DNA of 64,000 nucleotides, from the NCBI RefSeq assembly GCF_029227915.1, contig NC_079875.1:21075001-21139000 (forward strand), written 5' to 3'. The position numbers were made by a program, and so were the translations under genes. Origin of the DNA: Hydractinia symbiolongicarpus (lineage: Eukaryota; Cnidaria; Hydrozoa; Anthoathecata; Hydractiniidae). The number at the start of each line of letters is the position of its first letter. The first letter of the stretch is position 1. Below are positions 24,504-38,200 of the stretch, in pieces. A model generated the notes under the pieces. That model saw nothing but the letters and a program-made list of their open reading frames with translations. It ran no database searches and had not been told where the DNA came from.

Positions 24504-27500
24504 AGATGGAACAACGTGATTTACGTGTGAGGTCTTTATTACCCTGCAAAACGCCATATTACGGTCGTTATAGGGCTGTGCACGTAATTAAGAGAGCTCT
24601 AAAGCCACGGCGCTAAATAGAACCACTTGGAACGTTGTAGGGCATTGAGACTGGAAGGAATAGTCAATTGGTAACCTGCGCAGGCAGATGGAACCTAGTG
24701 ATTTACGTGTGAGGTCTTTATTAGACTGCAAAAGGTCATATTACAGCCTTTATAGGACTGTGCACGTAGTTAAGAGAGTTCTAAGGCGACGGCGCTAATG
24801 AAAACGACTTGGGACGTTGTAGCGCATTGAGACTGGAACGAATAGTCCAATGGTAACCTGCACAGGCAGATGGAACAACGTGATTTACGTGTGAGGCCTT
24901 TATTACCCTGCAAAACGCCATATTACGGTCGTTATAGGGCTGTGCACGTAATTAAGAGAGCTCTAAAGCCACGGCGCTAAATAGAACCACTTGGAACGTT
25001 GTAGGGCATTGAGACTGGAAGGAATAGTCCAATGGTAAGCTGGCCCAGGCAGAGGGAACCACGTGATTTACGTGTGAGGCCTTTATTACACTGCAAAAGG
25101 CCATATTACAGCCTTTATAGGAAGATGCACGTAGGTAAGAGTGTTGTAAAGCGACGGCGCTAATGAAAACGACTTGGGATGTTGTAGCGCATTGAGACTG
25201 GAACGACTAGTCCAATGGTAACCTGCGCAGGCAGATGGAACCTCGTGATTTACGTGTGAGGTCTTTATTTGACTGCAAAAGGCCATATTAAAGCCTTTAT
25301 ATGACTGTGCACGTAGTTAAGAGTGTTCTAAGCCGACGGCACTAATGAAAACGACTTGGGATGTTGTAGCGCATTGAGACTGGAACGACTAGTCCAATGG
25401 TAACCTGCACAGGCAGATGGAACCACGTGATTTACGTGTGAGGCCTTTATTAGACTGCAAAAGGTCATATTACAGCCCTTATAGGACTGTGTACGTAGTT
25501 AAGAGTGTTCTAAAGCGACGGCGCTAATGAAAACAACTTGGGACGTTGTAGCGCATTGAGACTGGAAGGAATAGTCCAATGGTAACCTGCGCAGACAGGT
25601 GAAACCACGTGATTTACGTGTGAGGTCTTTATTAGACTGCAAAAGGCCATAATACGGTCGTTATAGGGCTGTGCACGTAATTAAGAGAGTTCTGAGGCCA
25701 CGGCGCCAAGGAGAACCACTTGGAACGTTGTTCTGCATTGAGACTGGAAGGAATAGTCAATTGGTAACCTGCGCAGGCAGATGGAACCTCGTGATTTACG
25801 TGTGAGGTCTTTATTAGACTGCAAAAGGTCATATTACAGCCTTTATAGGACTGTGCACGTAGTTAAGAGAGTTCTAAGGCGACGGCGCTAATGAAAACGA
25901 CTTGGGACGTTGTAGCGCATTGAGACTGGAACGAATAGTCCAATGGTAACCTGCACAGGCAGATGGAACAACGTGATTTACGTGTGAGGCCTTTATTACC
26001 CTGCAAAACGCCATATTACGGTCGTTATAGGGCTGTGCACGTAATTAAGAGAGCTCTAAAGCCACGGCGCTAAATAGAACCACTTGGAACGTTGTAGGGC
26101 ATTGAGACTGGAAGGAATAGTCCAATGGTAAGCTGGCCCAGGCAGAGGGAACCTCGTGATTTACGTGTGAGGCCTTTATTACACTGCAAAAGGCCATATT
26201 ACAGCCTTTATAGGAAGATGCACGTAGTTAAGAGTGTTGTAAAGCGACGGCGCTAATGAAAACGACTTGGGATGTTGTAGCGCATTGAGACTGGAACGAC
26301 TAGTCCAATGGTAACCTGCGCAGGCAGATGGAACCTCGTGATTTACGTGTGAGGTCTTTATTTGACTGCAAAAGGCCATATTAAAGCCTTTATATGACTG
26401 TGCACGTAGTTAAGAGTGTTCTAAGGCGACGGCACTAATGAAAACGACTTGGGATGTTGTAGCGCATTGAGACTGGAACGACTAGTCCAATGGTAACCTG
26501 CACAGGCAGATGGAACCACGTGATTTACGTGTGAGGCCTTTATTAGACTGCAAAAGGTCATATTACAGCCCTTATAGGACTGTGTACGTAGTTAAGAGTA
26601 TTCTAAAGCGACGGCGCTAATGAAAACAACTTGGGACGTTGTAGCGCATTGAGACTGGAAGGAATAGTCCAATGGTAACCTGCGCAGACAGGTGAAACCA
26701 CGTGATTTACGTGTGAGGTCTTTATTAGACTGCAAAAGGCCATAATACGGTCGTTATAGGGCTGTGCACGTAATTAAGAGAGTTCTGAGGCCACGGCGCT
26801 AAGGAGAACCACTTGGAACGTTGTTCTGCATTGAGACTGGAAGGAATAGTCAATTGGTAACCTGCGCAGGCAGATGGAACCTCGTGATTTACGTCTACGG
26901 CCTTTATTTGACTGCAAAAGGCCATATTACAGCCTTTATAGGACTGTGCACGCAGTTAATGGTGTTCCAAGGCGACGGCGCTAATGAAAGCGACTTTGGA
27001 CGATGTAGCGCATTGAGACTGGAAGGAATATCCCAATGGTAACCTGCGCAGGGAGATGGAGCGGCGTGATTTAATTGTGCGTCCTTTATTAGACTGCAAA
27101 ACGCCATATTACGGTCTTTATAGCACTGTGCACGTAGTTAAGAGTATTCTAAGGCAACGGCGCTAAGGAAAACCACTTGGAACGTTGCAGTGCATTGACT
27201 ATGGAAGGAATATTCCAATGGTAACTGGCGCAGGCATCTGAAACCACTTGAGTTACGTCTACGGCCTTTATTTGACTGCAAAAGGCCATATTACAGCCTT
27301 TATAGGACTGTGCACGCAGGTAATGGTGTTCCAAGGCGACGGCGCTAATGAAAGCGACTTTGGACGATGTAGTGCATTGAGACTGGAACGACTAGTCCAA
27401 TGGTAACCTGCGCAGGCAAATGGAACCATGTGATTTACGTGCGAGGCCTTTATTAGGCTGCAAAAAGGCATATCACAGCCTTTGTAGGACTGTGCACGTA

Positions 27501-27613
27501 GTTAAAAGTGTTCTAAGACAACGGCGCTAATGAAAACGACTTGGGACGTTGTAGCGCATTGAGACTGGAACGACTAGTCCAATGGTAACCTGCGCAGGCA
27601 AATGGAACCATGT

Positions 27614-29071
27614 GATTTACGTGCGAGGCCTTTATTAGGCTGCAAAAAGGCATATCACAGCCTTTGTAGGACTGTGCACGTAGTTAAAAGTGTTCTAAGA
27701 CAACGGCGCTAATGAAAACGACTTGGGACGTTGTAGCGCATTGAGACTGGAACGAATAGTCCAATGGTAACCTGCACAGGCAGATGGAACAACGTGATTT
27801 ACGTGTGAGGCCTTTATTACCCTGCAAAAGGTCATATTACAGCCTTTATAGGACTGTGCACGTAGTGAAGAGAGTTCTAAGGCGACGGCGCTAATGAAAA
27901 CGACTTGGGACGTTGTAGCGCATTGAGACTGGAACGAATATTCCAATGGTAACCTGCACAGGCAGATGGAACAACGTGATTTACGTGTGAGGCCTTTATT
28001 ACCCTGCAAAACGCCATATTACGGTCGTTATAGGGCTGTGCACGTAATTAAGAGAGCTCTAAAGCCACGGCGTTATCTAGAACCACTTGGAACGTTGTAG
28101 GGCATTGAGACTGAAAGGAATAGTCCAATGGTAAGCTGCCCAGGCAGAGGGAAACCCCGTGATTTACGTGTGAGGCTTTTATTACACTGCAAAAGGCCAT
28201 ATTACAGCCTTTATAGGAAGATGCACGTAGTTAAGAGTGTTGTAAAACGACGGCGCTAATGAAAGCGACCTTAGACGTTGTAGCGCATTGAGACTGGAAC
28301 GACTAGTCCAATGCTAACCTGCGCAGGCAGATAGAACCACGTGATTTACGTGCGAGGCCTTTATTAGGCTGCAAAAAGGCATATCACAGCCTTTGTAGGA
28401 CTGTGCACGTAGTTAAAAGTGTTCTAAGACAACGGCGCTAATGAAAACGACTTGGGACGTTGTAGCGCATTGAGACTGGAACGAATAGTCCAATGGTAAC
28501 CTGCACAGGCAGATGGAACAACGTGATTTACGTGTGAGGCCTTTATTACCCTGCAAAAGGTCATATTACAGCCTTTATAGGACTGTGCACGTAGTGAAGA
28601 GAGTTCTAAGGCGACGGCGCTAATGAAAACGACTTGGGACGTTGTAGCGCATTGAGACTGGAACGAATATTCCAATGGTAACCTGCACAGGCAGATGGAA
28701 CAACGTGATTTACGTGTGAGGCCTTTATTACCCTGCAAAACGCCATATTACGGTCGTTATAGGGCTGTGCACGTAATTAAGAGAGCTCTAAAGCCACGGC
28801 GTTATCTAGAACCACTTGGAACGTTGTAGGGCATTGAGACTGAAAGGAATAGTCCAATGGTAAGCTGCCCAGGCAGAGGGAAACCCCGTGATTTACGTGT
28901 GAGGCTTTTATTACACTGCAAAAGGCCATATTACAGCCTTTATAGGAAGATGCACGTAGTTAAGAGTGTTGTAAAACGACGGCGCTAATGAAAGCGACCT
29001 TAGACGTTGTAGCGCATTGAGACTGGAACGACTAGTCCAATGCTAACCTGCGCAGGCAGATAGAACCACGT
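27614..29071 (+). repeat. 729-bp tetramer tandem duplication, copy 3
   Basis: This is the counterpart of 14,691-16,148 at offset 12,923, with the same internal junction (cgtgcgaggc running into a W monomer). Its presence in both copies 2 and 3 shows that the tetramer duplication came before the duplication that made these two copies. Confidence 0.88.
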
Positions 29072-31774
29072 GATTTACGTGCGAGGCTTTTATTAGACTG
29101 CAAAAGGCCATATTACAGCCTTTATAGGAAGATGCACGTAGTTAAGAGTGTTGTAAAGCGACGGCGCTAATGAAAACGACTTGGGATGTTGTAGCACACT
29201 GAGACTGGAAAGACTAGTCCAATGGTAACCGGCGCAGGCAACTCAAACCGCGTGATTTAAGTGTGCGGCCTTTATTAGACTGCAAAAGGCCATACTAAGG
29301 TCTTTATAGGACTCTACACGTAGTTAAGAGTGTTCTAAGGCGACGGCACTAATGAAAACGACTTGGGATGTTGTAGCGCATTGAGACTGGAACGACTAGT
29401 CCAATGGTAACCTGCACAGGCAGATGGAACCACGTGATTTACGTGTGAGGCCTTTATTAGACTGCAAAAGGTCATATTACAGCCCTTATAGGACTGTGTA
29501 CGTAGTTAAGAGTGTTCTAAGGCGACGGCGCTAATGAAAGCGACTTTGGACGATGAAGCGCATTGAGACTGGAACGACTAGTCCAATGGTAACTTGTCCA
29601 GGCAGATGGAACCACGTGATTTACGCGTGAGGCCTTTATTAGACTGCAAAAAGCCATATTACAGCCTTTATAAGACTGTGCACGTAGTTAAGAGTGTTGT
29701 AAGGCAACGGCGCTAATGAGAACGACTTGGTACGTTGTAGCGCATTGAGACTGGAACGACTAGTCCAATGGTAACCTGCGCAGGTAGATGGAACCACGTG
29801 ATTTACGTGTGAGGCCTTTATTAGACTGCAAAAAGCCATATTCCAGCCTTTAAACGACTGTGCACGCAGTTAATGGTGTTCTAAGGCGACGGCGCTAATG
29901 AAAGCGACTTTCGACGATGAAGCGCATTGAGACTGGAACGACTAGTCCAATGGTAACCTGCGCAGGCAGGTGAAACCACGTGATTTACGTGTGAGGTATT
30001 TATTAGACTGCAAAAGGCCATAATACGGTCGTTATAGGGCTGTGCACGTAATTAAGAGAGTTCTGAGGCCACGGCGCTAAGGAGAACCACTTGGAACGTT
30101 GTTGTGCATTGAGACTGGAAGGAATAGTCAATTGGTAACCTGCGCAGGCAGATGGAACGTCGTGATTTACGTGTGAGTTTATATTAGTCTTTAAAAGGCC
30201 ATATTACAGCCTTTGTAGGAAGATGCACGTAGTTAAGAGTGTTGTAAAGCGACGGCGCTAATGAAAGCGACCTTAGACGTTGTAGTGCATTGAGACTGGA
30301 ACGACTAGTCCAATGCTAACCTGCGCAGGCAGATAGAACCACGTGATTTACGTGCGAGGCTTTCATTAGACTGCAAAAGGCCATATTACAGCCTTTATAG
30401 GAAGATGCACGTAGTTAAGAGTGTTGTAAAGCGACGGCGCTAATGAAAACGACTTGGGATGTTGTAGCACACTGAGACTGGAAAGACTAGTCCAATGGTA
30501 ACCGGCGCAGGCAACTCAAACCGCGTGATTTAAGTGTGCGGCCTTTATTAGACTGCAAAAGGCCATACTACGGTCTTTATAGGACTCTACACGTAGTTAA
30601 GAGTGTTCTAAGGCGACGGCACTAATGAAAACGACTTGGGATGTTGTAGCGCATTGAGACTGGAACGACTAGTCCAATGGTAACCTGCACAGGCAGATGG
30701 AACCACGTGATTTACGTGTGAGGCCTTTATTAGACTGCAAAAAGCCATATTCCAGCCTTTAAACGACTGTGCACGCAGTTAATGGTGTTCTAAGGCGACG
30801 GCGCTAATGAAAGCGACTTTCGACGATGAAGCGCATTGAGACTGGAACGACTAGTCCAATGGTAACCTGCGCAGGCAGGTGAAACCACGTGATTTACGTG
30901 TGAGGTATTTATTAGACTGCAAAAGGCCATAATACGGTCGTTATAGGGCTGTGCACGTAATTAAGAGAGTTCTGAGGCCACGGCGCTAAGGAGAACCACT
31001 TGGAACGTTGTTGTGCATTGAGACTGGAAGGAATAGTCAATTGGTAACCTGCGCAGGCAGATGGAACGTCGTGATTTACGTGTGAGTTTATATTAGTCTT
31101 TAAAAGGCCATATTACAGCCTTTATAGCACTGTGCACGTAGTTAAGAGTGTTCTAAGGCCACGGCGCTAATGAAAGCGACCTTAGACGTTGTAGCGCATT
31201 GAGACTGGAACGAATAGTCCAATGGTAACCTGCACAGGCATATGGAACAACGTGATTTACGTGTGAGGCCTTTATTACCCTGCAAAACGCCATATTACGG
31301 TCGTTATAGGGCTGTGCACGTAATTAAGAGAGCTCTAAAGCCACGGCGCTAAATAGAACCACTTGGAACGTTGTAGGGCATTGAGACTGGAAGGAATAGT
31401 CCAATGGTAAGCTGCCCAGGCAGAGGGAACCACGTGATTTACGTGTGAGGCCTTTATTACACTGCAAAGGCCATATTACAGCCTTTATAGGAAGATGCAC
31501 GTAGTTAAGAGTGTTGTAAAGCGACGGCGCTAAGGAAAACGACTTGGGATGATGTAGCGCATTAAGACTGGAACGACTAGTCCAATGATAACCTGCGCAG
31601 GCAGATGGAACCTCGTGATTTACGTGTGAGGCTTTTATTAGACTGCAAAAAGCCATATTACAGCCTTTAAACGACTGTGCACGCAGTTAATGGTGTTCTA
31701 AGGCGACGGCGCTAATGAAAGCGACTTTCGACGATGAAGCGCATTGAGACTGGAACGACTAGTCCAATGGTAAG

Positions 31775-33046
31775 CTGCCCAAGCAGAGGGAACCACGTGA
31801 TTTACGTGTGAGGCCTTTATTACACTGCAAAAGGCCATATTATAGACTTTGTAGGACGATGCACGTAGTTAAGAGTGTTGTAAAGCGACGGCGCTAATGA
31901 AAACGACTTGGGACGTTGTACCACATTGAGACTTGAAGGACTAGTGCAATGGTAAGCTGCGCAGACAGGTGAAACCACGTGATTTACGTGTGAGGCCTTT
32001 ATTAGACTGCAAAAGGCCATACTACAGCCTTTATAGATCTGTGCACGTAGTTAAGAGTGTTCTAAGGCGACGGCACTAATGAAAACGACTTGGGACGTTG
32101 TAGCGCATTGAAACTGGAACGAATAGTCCAATGGTAACCTGCACAGGCAGATGGAACAACGTGATTTACGTGTGAGGCCTTTATTACCCTGCAAAACGCC
32201 ATATTACGGTCGTTATAGGGCTGTGGACGTAATTAAAAGAGCTCTAAAGCCACGGCGCTAAATAGAACCACTTGGAACGTTGTAGGGCATTGAGACTGGA
32301 ACGACTAGTCCAATGGTAACCTGCGCAGGCAGGTGAAACCACGTGATTTACGTGTGAGTTTATATTAGTCTTTAAAAGGACATATTACAGCATTTATAGC
32401 ACTGTGCACGTAGTTAAGAGTGTTCTAAGGCCACGGCGCTAATGAAAGCGACCTTAGACGTTGTAGCGCATTGAGACTGGAACGAATAGTCCAATGGTAA
32501 CCTGCACAGGCATATGGAACAACGTGATTTACGTGTGAGGCCTTTATTACCCTGCAAAACGCCATATTACGGTCGTTATAGGGCTGTGCACGTAATTAAG
32601 AGAGCTCTAAAGCCACGGCGCTAAATAGAACCACTTGGAACGTTGTAGGGCATTGAGACTGGAAGGAATAGTCCAATGGTAAGCTGCCCAGGCAGAGGGA
32701 ACCACGTGATTTACGTGTGAGGCCTTTATTACACTGCAAAGGTCATATTACAGCCTTTATAGGAAGATGCACGTAGTTAAGAGTGTTGTAAAGCGACGGC
32801 GCTAAGGAAAACGACTTGGGATGTTGTAGCGCATTAAGACTGGAACGACTAGTCCAATGATAACCTGCGCAGGCAGATGGAACCTCGTGATTTACGTGTG
32901 AGGCTTTTATTAGACTGCAAAAAGCCATATTACAGCCTTTAAACGACTGTGCACGCAGTTAATGGTGTTCTAAGGCGACGGCGCTAATGAAAGCGACTTT
33001 CGACGATGAAGCACATTGAGACTGGAACGACTAGTCCAATGGTAAG
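31775..33046 (+). repeat. 1,272-bp segment in copy 3 that is missing from copy 2
   Basis: To its left copies 2 and 3 align at offset 12,923; to its right at 14,195. It is about seven monomers and includes one 908-bp pentamer. The first tens of bases read agctgcccaagcagaggg, where copy 1 reads acctgcgcaggcagatg. Copy 3 therefore carries a small P-like patch at its left edge, before rejoining the copy 1 sequence at about 31,830 (atattatagactttgtag). Confidence 0.82.
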
Positions 33047-35240
33047 CTGCACAGGCAGATGAAACCACGTGATTTACGTGTGAGGCCTTCATTACCCTGC
33101 AAAACGCCATATTACGGTCGTTATAGGGCTGTGCACGTAATTAAGAGTGCTCTAAAGCCACGGCGCTAAATAGAACCACTTGGAACGTTGTAGGGCATTG
33201 AGACTGGAAGGAATAGTCCAATGGTAAGCTGCCCAGGCAGAGGGAACCACGTGATTTACGTGTGAGGCCTTTATTAGACTGGAAAAGGGCATATTATAGA
33301 CTTTCTAGGACGATGCACGTAGTTTAGAGTGTTCTAAAGCGACGGCGCTAATGAAAACAACTTGGGACGTTGTAGCGCATTGAGACTGGAAAGAATAGTC
33401 CAATGGTAACCTGCGCAGACAGGTGAAACCACGTGATTTACGTGTGAGGTCTTTATTAGACTGCAAAAGGCCATAATACGGTCGTTATAGGGCTGTGCAC
33501 GTAATTAAGAGAGTTCTGAGGCGACGGCGCTAATGAAAACGACTTGGGACGTTGTAGCGCATTGAAACTGGAACGAATAGTCCAATGGTAACCTGCACAG
33601 GCAGATGGAACAACGTGATTTACGTGTGAGGCCTTCATTACCCTGCAAAACGCCATATTACGGTCGTTATAGGGCTGTGCACGTAATTAAGAGTGCTCTA
33701 AAGCCACGGCGCTAAATAGAACCACTTGGAACGTTGTAGGGCATTGAGACTGGAAGGAATAGTCCAATGGTAAGCTGCCCAGGCAGAGGGAACCACGTGA
33801 TTTAAGTGTGCGGCCTTTATTAGACTGCAAAAGGCCATACTACGGTCTTTATAGGACTCTACACGTAGTTAAGAGTGTTTTAAGGCCACGGCGCTAAGGA
33901 GAACTACTTGGAACGTTGTAGTGCAATGACACTGGAAGGAAGAGTCCAATGGTAAGCTGCGCAGGCAGGTGAAACCACGTGATTTACGTGTGAGGCCTTT
34001 ATTAGACTGCAAAAGGCCATATTACAGCCTTTATAGGACGATGCACGTAGTTAAGAGTGTTGAAAAGCGACGGCGCTAAGGAAAACGACTTGGGACGTTG
34101 TACTACATTGAGACTTGAAGGACTAGTCCAATGGTAACCTGCGCAGGCAGATGAAACCTCGTGATTTACGTGTGAGGTCTTTATTTGACTGCAAAAGGCC
34201 ATATTAAAGCCTTTATATGACTGTGCACGTAGTTAAGAGTGTTCTAAGGCGACGGCGCTAATGAAAACGACTTGGGATGTTGTAGCGCATTGAGACTGGA
34301 ACGACTAGTCCAATGGTAACCTGCACAGGCAGATGGAACCACGTGATTTACGTGTGAGGCCTTTATTAGACTGCAAAAGGTCATATTACAGCCCTTATAG
34401 GACTGTGTACGTAGTTAAGAGTGTTCTAAGGCGACGGCGCTAATGAAAGCAACCTTAGACGTTGTAGCGCATTGAGACTGGAACGACTAGTCCAATGCTA
34501 ACCTGCGCAGGCAGATTGAACCACGTGATTTACGTGCGAGGCTTTTATTACCCTGCAAAACGCCATATTACGGTCGTTATAGGGCTGTGCACGTAGTTAA
34601 GAGTGTTCTAAGGCCATGGCGCTAAGGAAAACCACTTTGAAAGTTGTAGTGCATTGAGACTGGAAGGAATAGTCTAATGGTAACCTGCGAAGGGAGATGG
34701 AGCGGCGTGATTTAATTGTGCGTTCTTTATTAGAGTTCAAAAGGCCATATTACGGTCTTTATAGCACTGTGCACGTATTTAAGAGTGTTCTAAGGCAACG
34801 GCGCTAATGAAGACGACTTGGGACGTTGTAGCGCATTGAGACTGGAACGACTAGTCCAATGGTAACCGGCGCAGGCATCTGAAACCACTTGAGTTACGTC
34901 TGCGGCCTTTATTTGACTGCAAAAGGCCATATTACAGCCTTTATAGGACTGTGCACGCAGTTATTGGTGTTCTAAGGCGACGGCGCTAATGAAAGCGACT
35001 TTCGACGATGAAGCGCATTGAGACTGGAACGACTAGTCCAATGGTAACCTGCGCAGGTAGATGGAACCACGTGATTTACGTGTGAGGCCTTTATTAGACT
35101 GCAAAAAGCCATATTCCAGCCTTTAAACGACTGTGCACGCAGTTAATGGTGTTCTAAGGCGACGGCGCTAATGAAAGCGACTTTCGACGATGAAGCGCAT
35201 TGAGACTGGAACGACTAGTCCAATGGTAACCTGCGCAGGC

Positions 35241-38200
35241 AGATGGAACCACGTGATTTACGTGTGAGGCCTTTATTAGACTGCAAAAAGCCATATTACA
35301 GCCTTTATAGGACTGTGCACGTAGTTAAGAGTGTTGTAAGGCAACGGCGCTAATGAAAACGACTTGGGACGTTGTAGCGCAATGAGACTGGAACGACTAG
35401 TCCAATGGTAACTTGTCCAGGCAGATGGAACCACGTGATTTACGCGTGAGCCCTTTATTAGACTGCAAAAAGCCATATTACAGCCTTTATAGGACTGTGC
35501 ACGTAGTTAAGAGTGTTGTAAGGTCACAGCACTAAGGAAAACGACTTGGGACGTTGTAGCGCATTGAGACCGGAACTAATAGTCCAATGGTAACCTGCAC
35601 AGGCAGATGGAACAACGTGATTTACGTGTGAGGCCTTTATTACCCTGCAAAACGCCATATTACGGTCGTTATAGGGCTGTGCACGTAATTAAGAGAGCTC
35701 TAAAGCCACGGCGCTAAATAGAACCACTTGGAACGTTGTAGGGCATTGAGACTGGAAGGAATAGTCCAATGGTAAGCTGCCCAGGCAGAGGGAACCACGT
35801 GATTTACGTGTGAGGCCTTTATTACACTGCAAAAGGCCATATTACAGCCTTTATAGGAAGATGCACGTAGTTAAGAGTGTTGTAAAGCGACGGCGCTAAG
35901 GAAAACGACTTGGGACGTTGTACCACATTGAGACTTGAAGGACTAGTCCAATGGTAAGCTGCGCAGACAGGTGAAACCACGTGATTTACGTGTGAGGCCT
36001 TTATTAGACTGCAAAAGGCTATACTACAGCCTTTATAGATCTGTGCACGTAGTTAAGAGTGTTCTAAGGCCATGGCGCTAAGGAAAACCACTTTGAAAGT
36101 TGTAGTGCATTGAGACTGGAAGGAATAGTCCAATGGTAACCTGCGCAGGGAGATGGAGCGGCGTGATTTAATTGTGCGTCCTTTATTAGACTGCAAAAGG
36201 CCATATTACGGTCTTTATAGCACTGTGCACGTAGTTAAGAGTGTTCTAAGGCCACAGCACTAAGGAAAACGACTTGGGACGTTGTAGCGCATTGAGACTG
36301 GAAGGAATAGTCCAATGGTAACCTGCGCAGACAGGTGAAACCACGTGATTTACGTGTGATGTCTTTATTAGACTGCAAAAGGCCATAATACGGTCGTTAT
36401 AGGGCTGTGCACGTAATTAAGAGAGTTCTGAGGCGACGGCGCTAATGAAAACGACTTGGGACGTTGTAGCGCATTGAAACTGGAACGAATAGTCCAATGG
36501 TAACCTGCACAGGCAGATGGAACAACGTGATTTACGTGTGAGGCCTTCATTACCCTGCAAAACGCCATATTACGGTCGTTATAGGGCTGTGGACGTAATT
36601 AAAAGAGCTCTAAAGCCACGGCGCTAAATAGAACCACTTGGAACGTTGTAGGGCATTGAGACTGGAACGACTAGTCCAATGGTAACCTGCGCAGGCAACT
36701 CAAACCGCGTGATTTAAGTGTGCGGCCTTTATTAGACTGCAAAAGGCCATACTATGGTCTTTATAGGACTCTACACGTAGTTAAGAGTGTTTTAAGGCCA
36801 CGGCGCTAAGGAGAACTACTTGGAACGTTGTAGTGCAATGACACTGGAAGGAATAGTCCAATGGTAAGCTGCGCAGGCAGGTGAAACCACGTGATTTACG
36901 TGTGAGGCCTTTATTAGACTGCAAAAGGCCATATTACAGCCTTTATAGGACGATGCACGTAGTTAAGAGTGTTGAAAAGCGACGGCGCTAAGGAAAACGA
37001 CTTGGGACGTTGTACTACATTGAGACTTGAAGGACTAGTCCAATGGTAACCTGCGCAGGCAGATGGAACCACGTGATTTACGTGTGAGGCCTTTATTACC
37101 CTGCAAAACGCCATATTACGGTCGTTATAGGGCTGTGCACGTAATTAAGAGTGCTCTAAAGCCACGGCGCTAAATAGAACCACTTGGAACGTTGTAGGGC
37201 ATTGAGACTGGAAGGAATAGTCCAATGGTAAGCTGCCCAGGCAGAGGGAACCACGTGATTTAAGTGTGCGGCCTTTATTAGACTGCAAAAGGCCATACTA
37301 CGGTCTTTATAGGACTCTACACGTAGTTAAGAGTGTTTTAAGGCCACGGCGCTAAGGAGAACTACTTGGAACGTTGTAGTGCAATGACACTGGAAGGAAT
37401 AGTCCAATGGTAAGCTGCGCAGGCAGGTGAAACCACGTGATTTACGTGTGAGGCCTTTATTAGACTGCAAAAGGCCATATTACAGCCTTTATAGGACGAT
37501 GCACGTAGTTAAGAGTGTTGAAAAGCGACGGCGCTAAGGAAAACGACTTGGGACGTTGTACTACATTGAGACTTGAAGGACTAGTCCAATGGTAACCTGC
37601 GCAGGCAGATGGAACCTCGTGATTTACGTGTGAGGTCTTTATTTGACTGCAAAATGCCATATTAAAGCCTTTATATGACTGTGCACGTAGTTAAGAGTGT
37701 TCTAAGGCGACGGCGCTAATGAAAACGACTTGGGATGTTGTAGCGCATTGAGACTGGAACGACTAGTCCAATGGTAACCTGCACAGGCAGATGGAACCAC
37801 GTGATTTACGTGTGAGGCCTTTATTAGACTGCAAAAGGTCATATTACAGCCCTTATAAGACTGTGCACGTAGTTAAGAGTGTTGTAAGGCAACGGCGCTA
37901 ATGAGAACGACTTGGGACGTTGTAGCGCATTGAGACTGGAACGACAAGTCCAATGGTAATCGGCGCAGGCAGCTGAAACCGCGTGATTTACGTGTTAGGC
38001 CTTTATTAGACTGGAAAAGGCCACATTACGGTCTTTATAGCACTGTGCACGTAGTTAAGAGTATTCTAAGGCCATGGCGCTAAGGAAAACCACTTTGAAA
38101 GTTGTAGTGCATTGAGACTGGAAGGAATAGTCCAATGGTAACCTGCGCAGGGAGATGGAGCGGCGTGATTTAATTGTGCGTCCTTTATTAGACTGCAAAA

